Of a stretch of 64,000 nucleotides of DNA, positions 43,929 through 52,908 are shown piece by piece. The DNA is from Burkholderia stagnalis (GTDB lineage: Bacteria > Pseudomonadota > Gammaproteobacteria > Burkholderiales > Burkholderiaceae), in assembly GCF_902830275.1 (NCBI RefSeq), contig NZ_CADESW010000022.1, positions 1 to 64,000 on the forward strand, read 5' to 3'. A program made the position numbers and the translations under genes. Below the pieces are notes generated by a model. That model was not told the origin of the DNA. It did not search any database and was given only the letters and a program-made list of their open reading frames with translations. Every line of letters starts with the position of its first letter. The stretch's first letter is position 1.

Positions 43929-44372
43929 CTTTTGCGCCTCAATATCGGCGGCGCCTCGCCCAAACCACCGGCCTGCCCCGGAGCGGCCACGGCACCCGGG
44001 GCAAGTTGTCGCGCATCATCAAACAGCGCCGCAACCCAGTCGCCGAATTCTCGATCTGCTCCCCCCCTCGCCCGCATCCGGTCGGCTCACCGATTCTCAC
44101 GTTCAGACGCGGTCGCGAACATAACTCCGACCGCCGCCCCCTGATCCATCCCGGAATCAACCCAAGCGAATCGGCCGACACCCTGCGCCGCACACCCTGC
44201 TGCGCCACGCTCACCCCGCGCCCCGCTCTTGCGCGACGCCAATCGTTCACTTTTAGAGAAACCCCATATCTGTATTTTTCATCCCGCACCCGCAATAAAA
44301 TTCATATGATCTGCATGTTCTTTTACCTGCCGGCATCGCGCGTCAGCCGATGAGGATCAAGGAGAAGCCTAC
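43929..44372. other. Gene-free region behind tRNA-Lys
   Basis: 444 bases with no integrase, no partial tRNA copy and no believable gene. It is GC-rich with a C-run near 44066, turning AT-rich from about 44250 (TTTTAGAGAAACCCCATATCTGTATTTTTC), where the promoter of the following small gene probably lies. Confidence 0.55.
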
Positions 44373-44522
44373 ATGCTGGACGCCATCGTCATCACCGTCG
44401 GCATCGCGGCGGTCGCGGGTTCGTTGTTCTACAAATTCCTGTTGCTGCTGTACGAGGCCGACCAGCGCGCCGCCGCACGCCGACGGGAAAAAGTCCTGCG
44501 CGACGAATCCGACCCATTCTAA
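44373..44522 (+). CDS. Small single-span membrane protein, 49 residues
   Basis: ATG 44373 is preceded by AAGGAG nine bases upstream, and the frame runs 49 codons to TAA. The protein is MLDAIVITVGIAAVAGSLFY followed by KFLLLLYEADQRAAARRREK and a short acidic tail ending DESDPF. Residues 4-27 form one clear membrane helix; the rest is a charged cytosolic helix (positive-inside). I do not recognise a family. The strong ribosome site and sensible topology argue that it is real. It lies 83 bases before the nitronate monooxygenase gene and may be co-transcribed with it. Confidence 0.7.
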   Translation: MLDAIVITVGIAAVAGSLFYKFLLLLYEADQRAAARRREKVLRDESDPF

Positions 44523-44605
44523 GAGCGGCACGCCGTCGCAGAACGGCGCCGGCAGGCACCCGCTACCCCAATCTGTCCTTCCCTTCCATTTCCGAGGAAC
44601 AACCC

Positions 44606-45682
44606 ATGCCACGCTCGCTTTCCACCCCGCTGTCCCAACGGCTCGGCATCGCCCTGCCGATCGTGCAAGGCCCGATGAACGGCGGCTCGACGCCCGAGAT
44701 GGTCATCGCGGTCTCCAACGCCGGCGGTCTCGGCTCGCTCGCCGCGGCCAGCCTCAGCCCGGAGGCGATCCGCGCGCAGGTCGCGACGATCCGCGCCGGC
44801 ACGTCGAAGCCGTTCGCCATCAACCTGTTCGTACTCGACACGCCCACGCCGACCGACGACGAAATCAGCCGCGCGCTCGAGCGGCTGCAGCCGATTCGCG
44901 CCGAGCTCGGCCTCGAGCAGGGACAGCCGCTCGAACGGTATTGCGAGAACTTTCGCGAGCAGCTCGACGCGCTCGTCGAGCTGAAGGTGCCGGTCGCGAG
45001 CTTCACGTTCGGCCTGCTCGACGCGCCGTCCGTCCGGCGCCTGCACGACGCCGGCAGCCTCGTCATCGGCACGGCCACCAGCGTCGCCGAAGCCCGCGCG
45101 TGGGAAGCCAACGGCGCGGACATCATCTGCGCGCAGGGCGCGGAGGCAGGCGGGCATCGCGGCACCTTCCTCGGCGACCTCGACGCCAGCATGGTCGGCA
45201 CGCTCGCGCTCGTGCCGCAGATCGTCGACGCCGTGTCGCTGCCGGTGATCGCCGCGGGGGGCATCATGGACGGCCGCGGCATCGCCGCCGCGCTGACGCT
45301 GGGCGCGCAGGCCGCGCAGCTCGGCACGGCCTTCCTGACGAGCGCCGAATCGCCGATCCACCCCGCGTGGAAGGCGCAGATCCGCCAGGCGGCCGATACG
45401 TCGACGCGCACGAGCCGCACGTTCACCGGGCGCCCGGCGCGCGGAATCGTCAACGACTACATCCGCCGCATGGCCGAGTTCGAGCAGCACGTGCCCGCGT
45501 ATCCGGTTCAGAACGCGCTGACGGCCGAGATCCGCAAGGCCGCGGGCGCCGCGAACCGCACCGACTTCATTTCGATGTGGGCCGGACAGGCGGCAGGCCT
45601 GAGCCGCCGGCGCGACGACGGCATCCCGGCCGAGGCGCTGGTGCACGCGCTCGCCGAGGAAACGGCCGCGGCGTTCGGCTAA
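44606..45682 (+). CDS. Nitronate monooxygenase (2-nitropropane dioxygenase family)
   Basis: 358 residues, FMN-binding TIM barrel. Motifs: LPIVQGPMNGGSTPEMVIAVSNAGGLGSLA near the N-terminus, DIICAQGAEAGGHRGTFLGD with the His implicated in catalysis, VIAAGGIMDGRGIAAALTLGAQAAQLGTAFL (phosphate-binding Gly loop). The class II-type enzymes oxidise alkyl nitronates such as propionate 3-nitronate. Start follows GAGGAAC. It converges on the seven-gene operon to its right, with a strong hairpin in between. Confidence 0.88.
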   Translation: MPRSLSTPLSQRLGIALPIVQGPMNGGSTPEMVIAVSNAGGLGSLAAASLSPEAIRAQVATIRAGTSKPFAINLFVLDTPTPTDDEISRALERLQPIRAELGLEQGQPLERYCENFREQLDALVELKVPVASFTFGLLDAPSVRRLHDAGSLVIGTATSVAEARAWEANGADIICAQGAEAGGHRGTFLGDLDASMVGTLALVPQIVDAVSLPVIAAGGIMDGRGIAAALTLGAQAAQLGTAFLTSAESPIHPAWKAQIRQAADTSTRTSRTFTGRPARGIVNDYIRRMAEFEQHVPAYPVQNALTAEIRKAAGAANRTDFISMWAGQAAGLSRRRDDGIPAEALVHALAEETAAAFG

Positions 45683-45701
45683 CTCAACCTCGCAACGCAA
45701 C

Positions 45702-45732
45702 GACGCACGGCCCCTTCACGGGGCCGTGCGTC
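45702..45732. terminator. Hairpin between convergent nitronate monooxygenase and purU genes
   Basis: Perfect 13-bp stem GACGCACGGCCCC / GGGGCCGTGCGTC with a TTCAC loop, midway between the two stop codons; probably bidirectional. Confidence 0.75.
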
Positions 45733-45753
45733 CGTCTTGATCCGCTTCTCCCG

Positions 45754-46677
45754 TTACCGGAACACCACCGTCTTGTTGCCGTTCGGCAAAATTCGGCGCT
45801 CCGCGAACCACTTCACCGCCCGCGCCAGCACCACGCACTCCGCGTCCCCGCCGATCGCCGCGAGCGCCTCAGGCGACATCGCGTGATCGATGCGCGCGAC
45901 GTCCTGCTCGATGATCGGCCCCTCGTCGAGATCTCGCGTCACGAAATGCGCGGTCGCGCCGATCAGCTTGACGCCGCGCGCGTGGGCCTGGCCGTATGGC
46001 TGCGCGCCCTTGAAGCTCGGCAGGAACGAGTGATGGATGTTGATGACGCGCCCCTTCAGCGCATCGCAGAACCCGGCCGACAGGATCTGCATGTAGCGCG
46101 CGAGCACCACCAGTTCGATGTCGTGCGCGGCGACGAGCGCGAGGATGCCCCGCTCCTGCGCGGCCCGCGCGTCGGCCGATGCATGCGGCGGCAGCGGAAA
46201 ATGATGGAACGGCACGTTGTAGCCGTCGACGAGCCGCGCGAGATCGCGATGATTCGACACGACGCCGCACACCTCGACCGGCAGCGTGCCGCTCGCGTAG
46301 CGAAACAGCAGGTCGTTCAGGCAATGGCCGAGCTTCGACGCCATCAGCAGCACCCGGGGGCGCTGCCGCGCGACGAAGAGCTGCCACTGCAGGTCCGCCC
46401 CGTGATCGAGCACGCCGATGCCCGCGCGCAGCGCCGCCTCGGTCGCGCCGCCTTCGTCCACCGCGAATACGATCCGCATGAACAGCCGTTGCGACGACGG
46501 ATCGCTGTACTGCGCCGAATCCAGCACGTGGCCGCCCAGTTCCGCAAGCAGGCTCGATACGCGGTGAATCATGCCGCGCTGCGCGCGGCACGACGCGACC
46601 AGCACGTATTCGACACTCGCCTGCGCGAGCGTCGCCGCGGCCCCGTCGGGCGAGCGGGCTTCGCTTTGTGTCAACAC
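45754..46677 (-). CDS. purU: Formyltetrahydrofolate deformylase (PurU family)
   Basis: 307 residues. An N-terminal ACT-like domain (YVLVASCRAQRGMIHRVSSLLAELGGHVLDSAQYSD) precedes the formyltransferase-type catalytic domain, which has VCGVVSNHRDLARLV, INIHHSFLPSFKGAQPYGQA (catalytic His) and LIGATAHFVTRDLDEGPIIEQD (catalytic Asp). PurU hydrolyses 10-formyl-THF to formate and THF. The start is GTG 46677 after AGGAGGAG. It begins 15 bases after the aminotransferase gene and is the last gene of the operon. In this setting it probably serves the pathway by recycling a one-carbon unit and may be a second copy beside a housekeeping purU. Confidence 0.88.
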   Translation of the reverse strand: MLTQSEARSPDGAAATLAQASVEYVLVASCRAQRGMIHRVSSLLAELGGHVLDSAQYSDPSSQRLFMRIVFAVDEGGATEAALRAGIGVLDHGADLQWQLFVARQRPRVLLMASKLGHCLNDLLFRYASGTLPVEVCGVVSNHRDLARLVDGYNVPFHHFPLPPHASADARAAQERGILALVAAHDIELVVLARYMQILSAGFCDALKGRVINIHHSFLPSFKGAQPYGQAHARGVKLIGATAHFVTRDLDEGPIIEQDVARIDHAMSPEALAAIGGDAECVVLARAVKWFAERRILPNGNKTVVFR

Positions 46678-46692
46678 GACGTCTCCTCCTCG

Positions 46693-47808
46693 TCAGATCG
46701 CGGCATGCGCTTTGCCGCTGCGCGCCGCCATGTTCAGGTGGTCCACCACGTCGCCGAGCCGGCGGATGCCCTCGGTGATGTCGGCGGCGCTCAGCGCGCA
46801 GAACGGCACGCGCAGGAATTGGTAGCCGGGATGCGCGTCGAAGAACGCGTTTCCCGACGACAGCACGAGCCCCGCCTCCGCGGCCGCCGTCTGCAGCGAT
46901 CGCTCGTCGATGCGCGCACCGAGCCGCAGCGACGCGAAAAACCCGCCTTCGGGCCTCACGAACAGCCGCCCGGGCAGGTAGCGCTCGATCGCCTGCACGC
47001 AGGTTTCGAGCCGCGGCCCATACAGGTGCCGCAGGCGGTCGAGCTGCGGCGCGAGCTGGCCGCTCTCGCACCACGCCGCCACGATGCCCTGCGCGAAGAA
47101 GCTCGGCGTGATGTAGTGCCGCTCGGCGACGCTCGCGACGCGCTTCACGACCTCGTCCGGCGCCACCAGGAACCCGGTCCTGACGCCCGGGCTGATCAGC
47201 TTCGTGAACGAGCTGAGATGCAGCGTCAGGTCCGGCGCCATGCTGTGCAGCGACGGCAGCGGCGTGCCGCGATAGCGGAGCAAGCCGTAAGGCCCGTCCT
47301 CGACGAGCAGGAACCGGTGCTCGCGCGCGCAGCGGATCACGGTGCGCCGCGCCTCGACGCTCATGCACGCGCCGGTCGGATTCTGGAAATCGGGAATCAG
47401 ATAGACGAGCTTGGGCCGGTGGCGTCGCAGCGCGCGCTCGAACGCGTCGATGCACATGCCGTCGTCGCCGACGTCGATGCCGACGATCGTGACGCCATGC
47501 TGCCGCAGGGTCGTGATCGCGCGGTCGTAGGTCGGGCGCTCGACGAACACGACGTCGCCCGGCTTCAGGTAGGCGTCGCAGATGAAATTGAACAGTTCGA
47601 GCGAGCCGTGGCCGATCAGCACGTTCGACATCTTGCTGTCGAACCACGACGCGATGAATTCGCGCAGCGGCGGATAGCCGAACGCCGGCCCGTACTGCAG
47701 CATCCGGCCGGCGTCGCGCTCGAGCGCGGCCGCCGCCATCGCGCGCAGCGAGTCGACCGGAAACGATTGCGGATCGGGAACGCCGCGCGACAAATCGATC
47801 GTTTTCAT
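46693..47808 (-). CDS. PLP aminotransferase, class I/II (2-aminoadipate transaminase / MocR-like)
   Basis: 371 residues of the LysN/MocR-type fold-type I aminotransferases. Motifs: YGPAFGYPPLREFIASWF (about 39-56), VYLIPDFQNPTGACMS (about 135-150), LLVEDGPYGLLRYRG (PLP Asp) and the PLP lysine Lys203 in LSSFTKLISPGVRTGFLVAP, with Arg210. It lacks the GntR DNA-binding domain of MocR regulators, so it acts as an enzyme. Amino donors in this family are often aromatic, branched or aminoadipate-like. It sits between the gamma-glutamyltransferase and purU genes with short gaps, hence in the same operon. The substrate is unknown. Confidence 0.87.
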   Translation of the reverse strand: MKTIDLSRGVPDPQSFPVDSLRAMAAAALERDAGRMLQYGPAFGYPPLREFIASWFDSKMSNVLIGHGSLELFNFICDAYLKPGDVVFVERPTYDRAITTLRQHGVTIVGIDVGDDGMCIDAFERALRRHRPKLVYLIPDFQNPTGACMSVEARRTVIRCAREHRFLLVEDGPYGLLRYRGTPLPSLHSMAPDLTLHLSSFTKLISPGVRTGFLVAPDEVVKRVASVAERHYITPSFFAQGIVAAWCESGQLAPQLDRLRHLYGPRLETCVQAIERYLPGRLFVRPEGGFFASLRLGARIDERSLQTAAAEAGLVLSSGNAFFDAHPGYQFLRVPFCALSAADITEGIRRLGDVVDHLNMAARSGKAHAAI

Positions 47809-47830
47809 GGGAATCCTGTGGGCATGAGGG

Positions 47831-49555
47831 TTAGTTGGCGAGACGGACCGTGCCGCGCGCGCGCGGATCGGACGCGGCTTCCGGCATGTCGCCGTTGACG
47901 CGAATCACCTGGATGTCGCCGTTCGTGAAACGCGGCCGCAGGTTGTAGCCGCGCGCGAGAAGCTCGTCGGCGAGCGCGCCCTCGATCGGCGCGTAAGGCT
48001 CCCAGTACACGGTGTTGACGGGCAGCAGCTGGTGATGAACGCGCATCTTCGCGACGGCTTTCGCGAGCGACATGTCGAACGAATGCAGGTTGCTGAGCAC
48101 CTGGAAGATCGATCCGAAGATCCGCGACCCGCCCGGCGTGCCGATCACGATGGACACGCGGCCGTCCTTCGTCAGGATCGTGGGCGTCATCGACGACAGC
48201 ATCCGCTTGCCCGGCGCGATCGCATTCGCATCCGTGCCGACGAGGTCGAACCGGTTGGCCGCGCCCGGTTTCGCGGAGAAATCGTCCATGTCGTTGTTCA
48301 GCAGGAAGCCCGCGCCCTCCACGACGATGCCGCTGCCGAACTTCGAGTTCAGCGTGTACGTGTTGGACACCGCGTTGCCGAACTTGTCGACGATCGAGAA
48401 GTGCGTGGTCTCCTCGCTCTCCTCCAGCCCTGGCTGGACGGCGTCGACCGGCGTCGGCGTCGCGAGATCGACCTCCGCCGCGCGGCGGCGGATATAGGCG
48501 GGATGCAGCAGCGCGTCGACCGGCATCTCCTGGAAGGCCGGGTCGCCCAGATATTCGGCGCGATCCGCGAACACGCGCTTCGACATTTCCGCGAACAGGT
48601 GAACGTACTGCGTCGAGTTGTGCTCGACGCCCGCGAATGCGGCGCTCAGCACGTCCTTCATCTTCAGCAGCTGAAGCAGCCCGATCCCGCCCGAGCTGGG
48701 CGGCGGCGCGGTCACCACCTGGTAGCCGTTCCAGTCCGCGACGAGCGGCTTGCGCCAGATCGTGCGGTATTGGCGCAGATCGTCCTTCGTGATCGGCACG
48801 TCGAGGTCGGTCAGCTGCTTGACCAGCAAGTCCGCCGTCACGCCGAGATAGAACTCGCCGACGCCGTAACGCGCGATCCGCTCGAGCGTATTGGCGAGAT
48901 CCGGCTGGCGGAACACGCCGCCCTCCTCCATCTTGCCGAAGAACTGCGTGAAGTTCGTCTTGCCCTCGAAATCGGCCAGCATCACGTCGCGACGCTCGAT
49001 CAACTGGCGATGCACGATGAAGCCCAGCTTCGCGTAGCGGATCGCGGGCGCCACGAGCCGCCGCCACGGCAGGCTGCCGAACCGGCGGTGCGCATCCCAC
49101 AGCCCGCGCACGGTGCCCGGCACGGCGACCGAATGGCGGCCGACCACGCACATGCCCGGCACGACCTCGCCCGCTTCGTCCAGGTACATGTCGCGCCGCG
49201 CATTCGCCGGCGCGCATTCGCGGTAGTCGAGGAAGTACGGCGAGCCGTCGTAATGGATGTTCATGAACCCGCCGCCGCCGATGTTGCCCGCTTCCGGATA
49301 GGTGACGGCCAGCACGAACGCCGCCGCGACCGCGGCGTCGACCGCGTTGCCGCCTTCCGCCAGCACCGCCTCGGCCTCGTGCGCGCTGTACACGTCCGGC
49401 GCGGCCACGGCGCCTGCCTTCAGCACCTGCGTCTGCCGCGCACCGACCTCCTGCTTCATCTTCCGCACGACGCGCTGCGACTCCTCGGCCGCCTCGCGCG
49501 CCCGGGCGTCATAGTCGCGTTCGCGCTGGGTCGGTTTCTTGTTGGTGATCTTCAT
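47831..49555 (-). CDS. Gamma-glutamyltransferase family protein without a signal peptide
   Basis: 574 residues, normal length. GGTs are made as a precursor that cleaves itself before a Thr, which becomes the nucleophile. The motif EETTHFSIVDKFGNAVSNTYTLN puts this at Thr383. Other conserved parts are GGNAVDAAVAAAFVLAVTYPEAGNIGGGGFM (about 68-98), ECAPANARRDMY, and SSMTPTILTKDG with GTPGGSRI near the C-terminus. Unlike periplasmic GGTs, the N-terminus (MKITNKKPTQRERDYDARAREA) is a charged helix with no export signal, suggesting a cytosolic enzyme acting on an internal gamma-glutamyl compound. Part of the seven-gene operon. Confidence 0.88.
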   Translation of the reverse strand: MKITNKKPTQRERDYDARAREAAEESQRVVRKMKQEVGARQTQVLKAGAVAAPDVYSAHEAEAVLAEGGNAVDAAVAAAFVLAVTYPEAGNIGGGGFMNIHYDGSPYFLDYRECAPANARRDMYLDEAGEVVPGMCVVGRHSVAVPGTVRGLWDAHRRFGSLPWRRLVAPAIRYAKLGFIVHRQLIERRDVMLADFEGKTNFTQFFGKMEEGGVFRQPDLANTLERIARYGVGEFYLGVTADLLVKQLTDLDVPITKDDLRQYRTIWRKPLVADWNGYQVVTAPPPSSGGIGLLQLLKMKDVLSAAFAGVEHNSTQYVHLFAEMSKRVFADRAEYLGDPAFQEMPVDALLHPAYIRRRAAEVDLATPTPVDAVQPGLEESEETTHFSIVDKFGNAVSNTYTLNSKFGSGIVVEGAGFLLNNDMDDFSAKPGAANRFDLVGTDANAIAPGKRMLSSMTPTILTKDGRVSIVIGTPGGSRIFGSIFQVLSNLHSFDMSLAKAVAKMRVHHQLLPVNTVYWEPYAPIEGALADELLARGYNLRPRFTNGDIQVIRVNGDMPEAASDPRARGTVRLAN

Positions 49556-49629
49556 GGTCTGCCAGTCTCGATGGAATGAATGAAACGGCGCGCGGGCCGG
49601 CCGGGGAAACCGCCCGCGCGCCCCGTCCG

Positions 49630-51489
49630 TCAGCCGAGCACGGCTTCCGGATGCGCGAGCGTCTGCGGCAGCGGCGCCGACGCGCCGAGGAACACGCCCG
49701 GCCGGTTCGGGTGGTAGGCGAAATGCATCGGATGCTCGCGGCGCTCGACGGCGTCGAACACCGCCTGCGCGATCTCGGGCGCCTGCGCGAATCCGCCGGT
49801 GTTGTGCCCGCCCGTGATCACGCAGCGGCCGCCGTTCGCGCCCGGCAGGATCTCGAACACGCCGAGGCCCGACGACGTCCACGGGCGCACGCAGTACTTG
49901 AAGCTGTCCCGCAGGTTGCCGGCCTCGGCCGCCGCGCGGTACGACGCGGGAAAGTACTTGGCGGCCGTGTCGACGAGCCCCTCGTAGATCTGCCGCAGCT
50001 GCGCGAGGTCGACGTTGCGCGGATCGACGCCGGTATGGCCGTATCCCGAGCCGATCACGAGGATCGGCCGGCCGTGCTCATCCGTCGCGACGGTGATGTT
50101 CGCGTCCTCGGTGATGTGCCCCTTGCGCGCCAGCTTCAGCGAGTGGCGCAGGTCGGGCTCGAGATTCGGAATGCGCAGCCACGCGCCGAGCACGCCGTGG
50201 ATCTTGCCCTTCGTCTCGGTGCCGCTCAGCAGCGCATCGCCGTACGCGCCGGTCGACAGCACGTAGTGATCGGCCTCCAGCACGTCACCGTCGATCCGCA
50301 CGCCGCACACCCGTGCCTGCGCATCCCGCTCGAGGCTCTGCACGCTGCGCTCCCACGTGAACTCCGCGCCGCCCGCACGCAGGCGCCGCAGCAGTTCGCG
50401 GACGAACTTGTGCGAATTGACCGTGAAGCCGACGACATGGACGCCGCCCGCGACATGGCCGCCGCGCACCGCATCGGCAAGCGCCGGATGCTGCTGCGCA
50501 ACCTCCTGCGGCGTGAGCACGTGCCGGGTCGCGCCGATGCGGTTCTGCCGCCGCACCGCGGCCGCGAACTGCGTCTTGTCCGAGTAGAGCCGCAGGATGC
50601 CCTCGCGCATCAGCGCGGCCGTGAACAAATCCGGATCGTCGTCGATCCAGCGGGTCCATTTCGGATGGCTCGCGCGCGACAGCGCGAAGATGTCCTCGTT
50701 GTACTTGTCGGCCAGCCAGACCGGAATGCCCTCGAACTCCCGGACCCAGCGCAGTTCGCCGTCGGACAGCGTCTCCTGCCAGTGGACGTTCCAGCCGAGC
50801 TCCGTCACGCTGCGCCGGAACAGGCTGTTCATCGTCAGCGAGACCTGCCGGTCGTTGTAGTTGTCCATCTCCGACAGCGTGAACATGCGTGCGTCGTCGC
50901 CGCCGTGGCTGCATCCGTATGCCGTCCACGCGCGGGCCGCGCCGGGATCCGGCCGCGCATCGACGAAATGCACCGCATAGCCCTCTTGCTGCAGCCGGTA
51001 ACCCGTCACGAGATTGACGAGCCCCGCGCCGACCAGCAGCACTTTCGTGCGGCCGGCAACGACGTCGGGCAGCGCGGCTTCGTCGACGGCGAAGCGGCTG
51101 CGCAGCGCCTGCTTGACCCAGCGGCCTTCGAGCAGGTCGAATGCATTCACGTACGCGTCGCCGAGGGATTTTCCGACCGCCTGCAGCGTCACGCTGCGGC
51201 CCGCCTCGATCTCGCCCGACGGCGCGTAGTCGAGCAGGTCGTGCGCGTTCGGATCGGGAATCACGACACGCACGACGTAGACCGTCGATGCGCGCGCCGC
51301 CGCCCATTCGTCGATCGCTTTCCGGGGAACCGGCTCGCTCGAGATCAGCGCGTCGATCTCCCCCTCGATCAGCGTGCGCGCCAGCATGTCCTGGCTCTTG
51401 TTCAGCAGATCCGGGCGGTAGACCACGTTGTCCGCAAGCAGCGAATCCTGAAGCGGCTGACTCAGCAAATCTAGCAACAGTATCTTCAT
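49630..51489 (-). CDS. FAD-dependent amino acid oxidase-like enzyme with an extra N-terminal domain
   Basis: 619 residues. The C-terminal ~470 residues form a DAO-type flavoprotein: VLLVGAGLVNLVTGYRLQQEGYAVHFVDAR (FAD Rossmann motif at 150-179, with Asn in place of the last Gly). ARAWTAYGCSHGGDDARMFTL and a C-terminal GGRCVITGGHNTGGFAQAP follow. The first ~140 residues (MKILLLDLLSQPLQDSLLAD, later EIDALISSEPVP) look like the N-terminal domain of D-2-hydroxyacid dehydrogenases such as SerA. That is an unusual fusion. The start at 51489 is chosen; ATG 51522 would add 11 residues. It likely oxidises an amino or N-alkyl amino acid; the substrate is unknown. Confidence 0.8.
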   Translation of the reverse strand: MKILLLDLLSQPLQDSLLADNVVYRPDLLNKSQDMLARTLIEGEIDALISSEPVPRKAIDEWAAARASTVYVVRVVIPDPNAHDLLDYAPSGEIEAGRSVTLQAVGKSLGDAYVNAFDLLEGRWVKQALRSRFAVDEAALPDVVAGRTKVLLVGAGLVNLVTGYRLQQEGYAVHFVDARPDPGAARAWTAYGCSHGGDDARMFTLSEMDNYNDRQVSLTMNSLFRRSVTELGWNVHWQETLSDGELRWVREFEGIPVWLADKYNEDIFALSRASHPKWTRWIDDDPDLFTAALMREGILRLYSDKTQFAAAVRRQNRIGATRHVLTPQEVAQQHPALADAVRGGHVAGGVHVVGFTVNSHKFVRELLRRLRAGGAEFTWERSVQSLERDAQARVCGVRIDGDVLEADHYVLSTGAYGDALLSGTETKGKIHGVLGAWLRIPNLEPDLRHSLKLARKGHITEDANITVATDEHGRPILVIGSGYGHTGVDPRNVDLAQLRQIYEGLVDTAAKYFPASYRAAAEAGNLRDSFKYCVRPWTSSGLGVFEILPGANGGRCVITGGHNTGGFAQAPEIAQAVFDAVERREHPMHFAYHPNRPGVFLGASAPLPQTLAHPEAVLG

Positions 51490-51561
51490 GGTGGTGTCCG
51501 ATGGAGTGTCGGTAAGGGTCATGGATGCGCGCCGCGCATCCGGAACGTTCGCGCGCGGGCG

Positions 51562-52890
51562 TCAGCCGTGCGGCAGGAACTTCAGCAGCGCGAGCACGTA
51601 GACATAGGCGATCGCCATGCCGAGCGCGCAGAAGCGCCAGTTCGATACGAAACTGGTGTCGCGGCTCGACATCTGCAGGCTCGTCGCGGCGAGGATCGAG
51701 CAGATCGACACGGGCGACAGCAGGTTCGACATCACGAACATCGACGTCCAGGCGAGATACTGGACGTACGTCGGCCCGAGCGCGGTCGCATCCACGAGCG
51801 GGAAGAAGATGCCGAACAGGATCATCGGGTGCACGCCGAGCATCGTGATCGCCGGCAGCACGCCGATCAGCAGCACGCCGATCGCATAGGGATTGGCGAG
51901 CGGCGCGCGCGCGGCCTGCGGCAGGTACGCGGCGAGATCGATGTGCTGGATCGTGAAGATCAGCAGGCTCGACGCCGCGAGCAGCAGCAGCTCCGGCGCG
52001 ATCCCGTCGATGCTCTTCGGCGCTTCCTTCGCCAGCGTCTGCGCGGCCTTGCCGCCCGACAGCACCAACAGCTCGAATGCGTAGCCGGACACCATCGCGA
52101 ACGCGAACGACCAGGTCAGCTTGTTCGTCGCCACGTAGCAGATCACGCCGAACGCCGTCACCATCGCCGCGAGCACGATCGGCTTGAGCTTGTCGACCTC
52201 GCGCGCCTTGCCCGGACCGTCGTCGAGCTCGAGATGCGGCGTCATCGCCCCCGCGACGACGAACAGCGCCAGCGGCATGCCGAGCAACAGCACCGCGGCG
52301 GTGTCCAGATGCGGGATCGCCGCCGCGATCGACGCCGACGCGACCGTCGTCGGCAGGACGAACATCGATGCGCACAGCGCGCGCATCGTGATCCGCGCGA
52401 TGCCGAGCCGGTTCTTCACCTGCGGCCCGCAGACGGCGCCCATCATCGAGATCGCCCCCTGGCTCGTGAACAGCGTGAGCGCCATCGTCGCGAGCGCGAC
52501 GCGCACCGAGTTCCGCGCGCCGGCGGGCGGCGTGATGAGCCGGCTGCTGACGAGCGCGGCGAGCCCCGAGCGCGTCAGGCTGTGCCGGAACAGCGACACG
52601 CCCACGAGCAGCGCCATCACCGGCGAGAAACGCCCCATCGCCGCCAGCAGCTGCGGCGCATCGAGCGCGTTCCCGACGAGCGGCACGCAAATCACGAAGA
52701 TGCCCGCCGCATACCAGAGCGTCTGCTTCTTGCGGCTCTCCTTCGACATGCAGAGGATCGCGAGCGGGATGCAGACGATCACGCCGACGCTCGACGCCAG
52801 CTTGGGAAGCGCCGCGGAAAACGCGATCGCCGCCAGCAGCAGCAGCGAGCTCAGTATCAGCGCGCTGACTTTCTGCCATCCGTTCAACAT
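51562..52890 (-). CDS. Multi-pass inner-membrane permease, substrate unknown
   Basis: 442 residues with 11-12 hydrophobic segments spread over the whole length (for example SALILSSLLLLAAIAFSAAL, ALFVVAGAMTPHLELDD before a soluble loop, and LGVHPMILFGIFFPLVDATALGP). The halves each contain a re-entrant-like stretch (TSQGAISMMGAVCGP; NLLSPVSICSILAATSLQ), the style of ion-transporter-superfamily carriers. I cannot place it in a named family. It lies in the operon between the oxidase and hydrolase genes and presumably imports the pathway substrate. Confidence 0.72.
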   Translation of the reverse strand: MLNGWQKVSALILSSLLLLAAIAFSAALPKLASSVGVIVCIPLAILCMSKESRKKQTLWYAAGIFVICVPLVGNALDAPQLLAAMGRFSPVMALLVGVSLFRHSLTRSGLAALVSSRLITPPAGARNSVRVALATMALTLFTSQGAISMMGAVCGPQVKNRLGIARITMRALCASMFVLPTTVASASIAAAIPHLDTAAVLLLGMPLALFVVAGAMTPHLELDDGPGKAREVDKLKPIVLAAMVTAFGVICYVATNKLTWSFAFAMVSGYAFELLVLSGGKAAQTLAKEAPKSIDGIAPELLLLAASSLLIFTIQHIDLAAYLPQAARAPLANPYAIGVLLIGVLPAITMLGVHPMILFGIFFPLVDATALGPTYVQYLAWTSMFVMSNLLSPVSICSILAATSLQMSSRDTSFVSNWRFCALGMAIAYVYVLALLKFLPHG

Positions 52891-52908
52891 GATGTTCTCC
52901 TTATCGTT

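Noticed and set aside
43813..44600. Genomic island at tRNA-Lys
   Set aside because: No integrase, no duplicated tRNA end, and ordinary coding composition returns with the next genes.
44350..47898. Nearly 1200 codons open on the plus strand across four genes
   Set aside because: Mixed shadow of the small protein, nitronate monooxygenase, purU and aminotransferase genes; low-complexity Arg/Ala translation.
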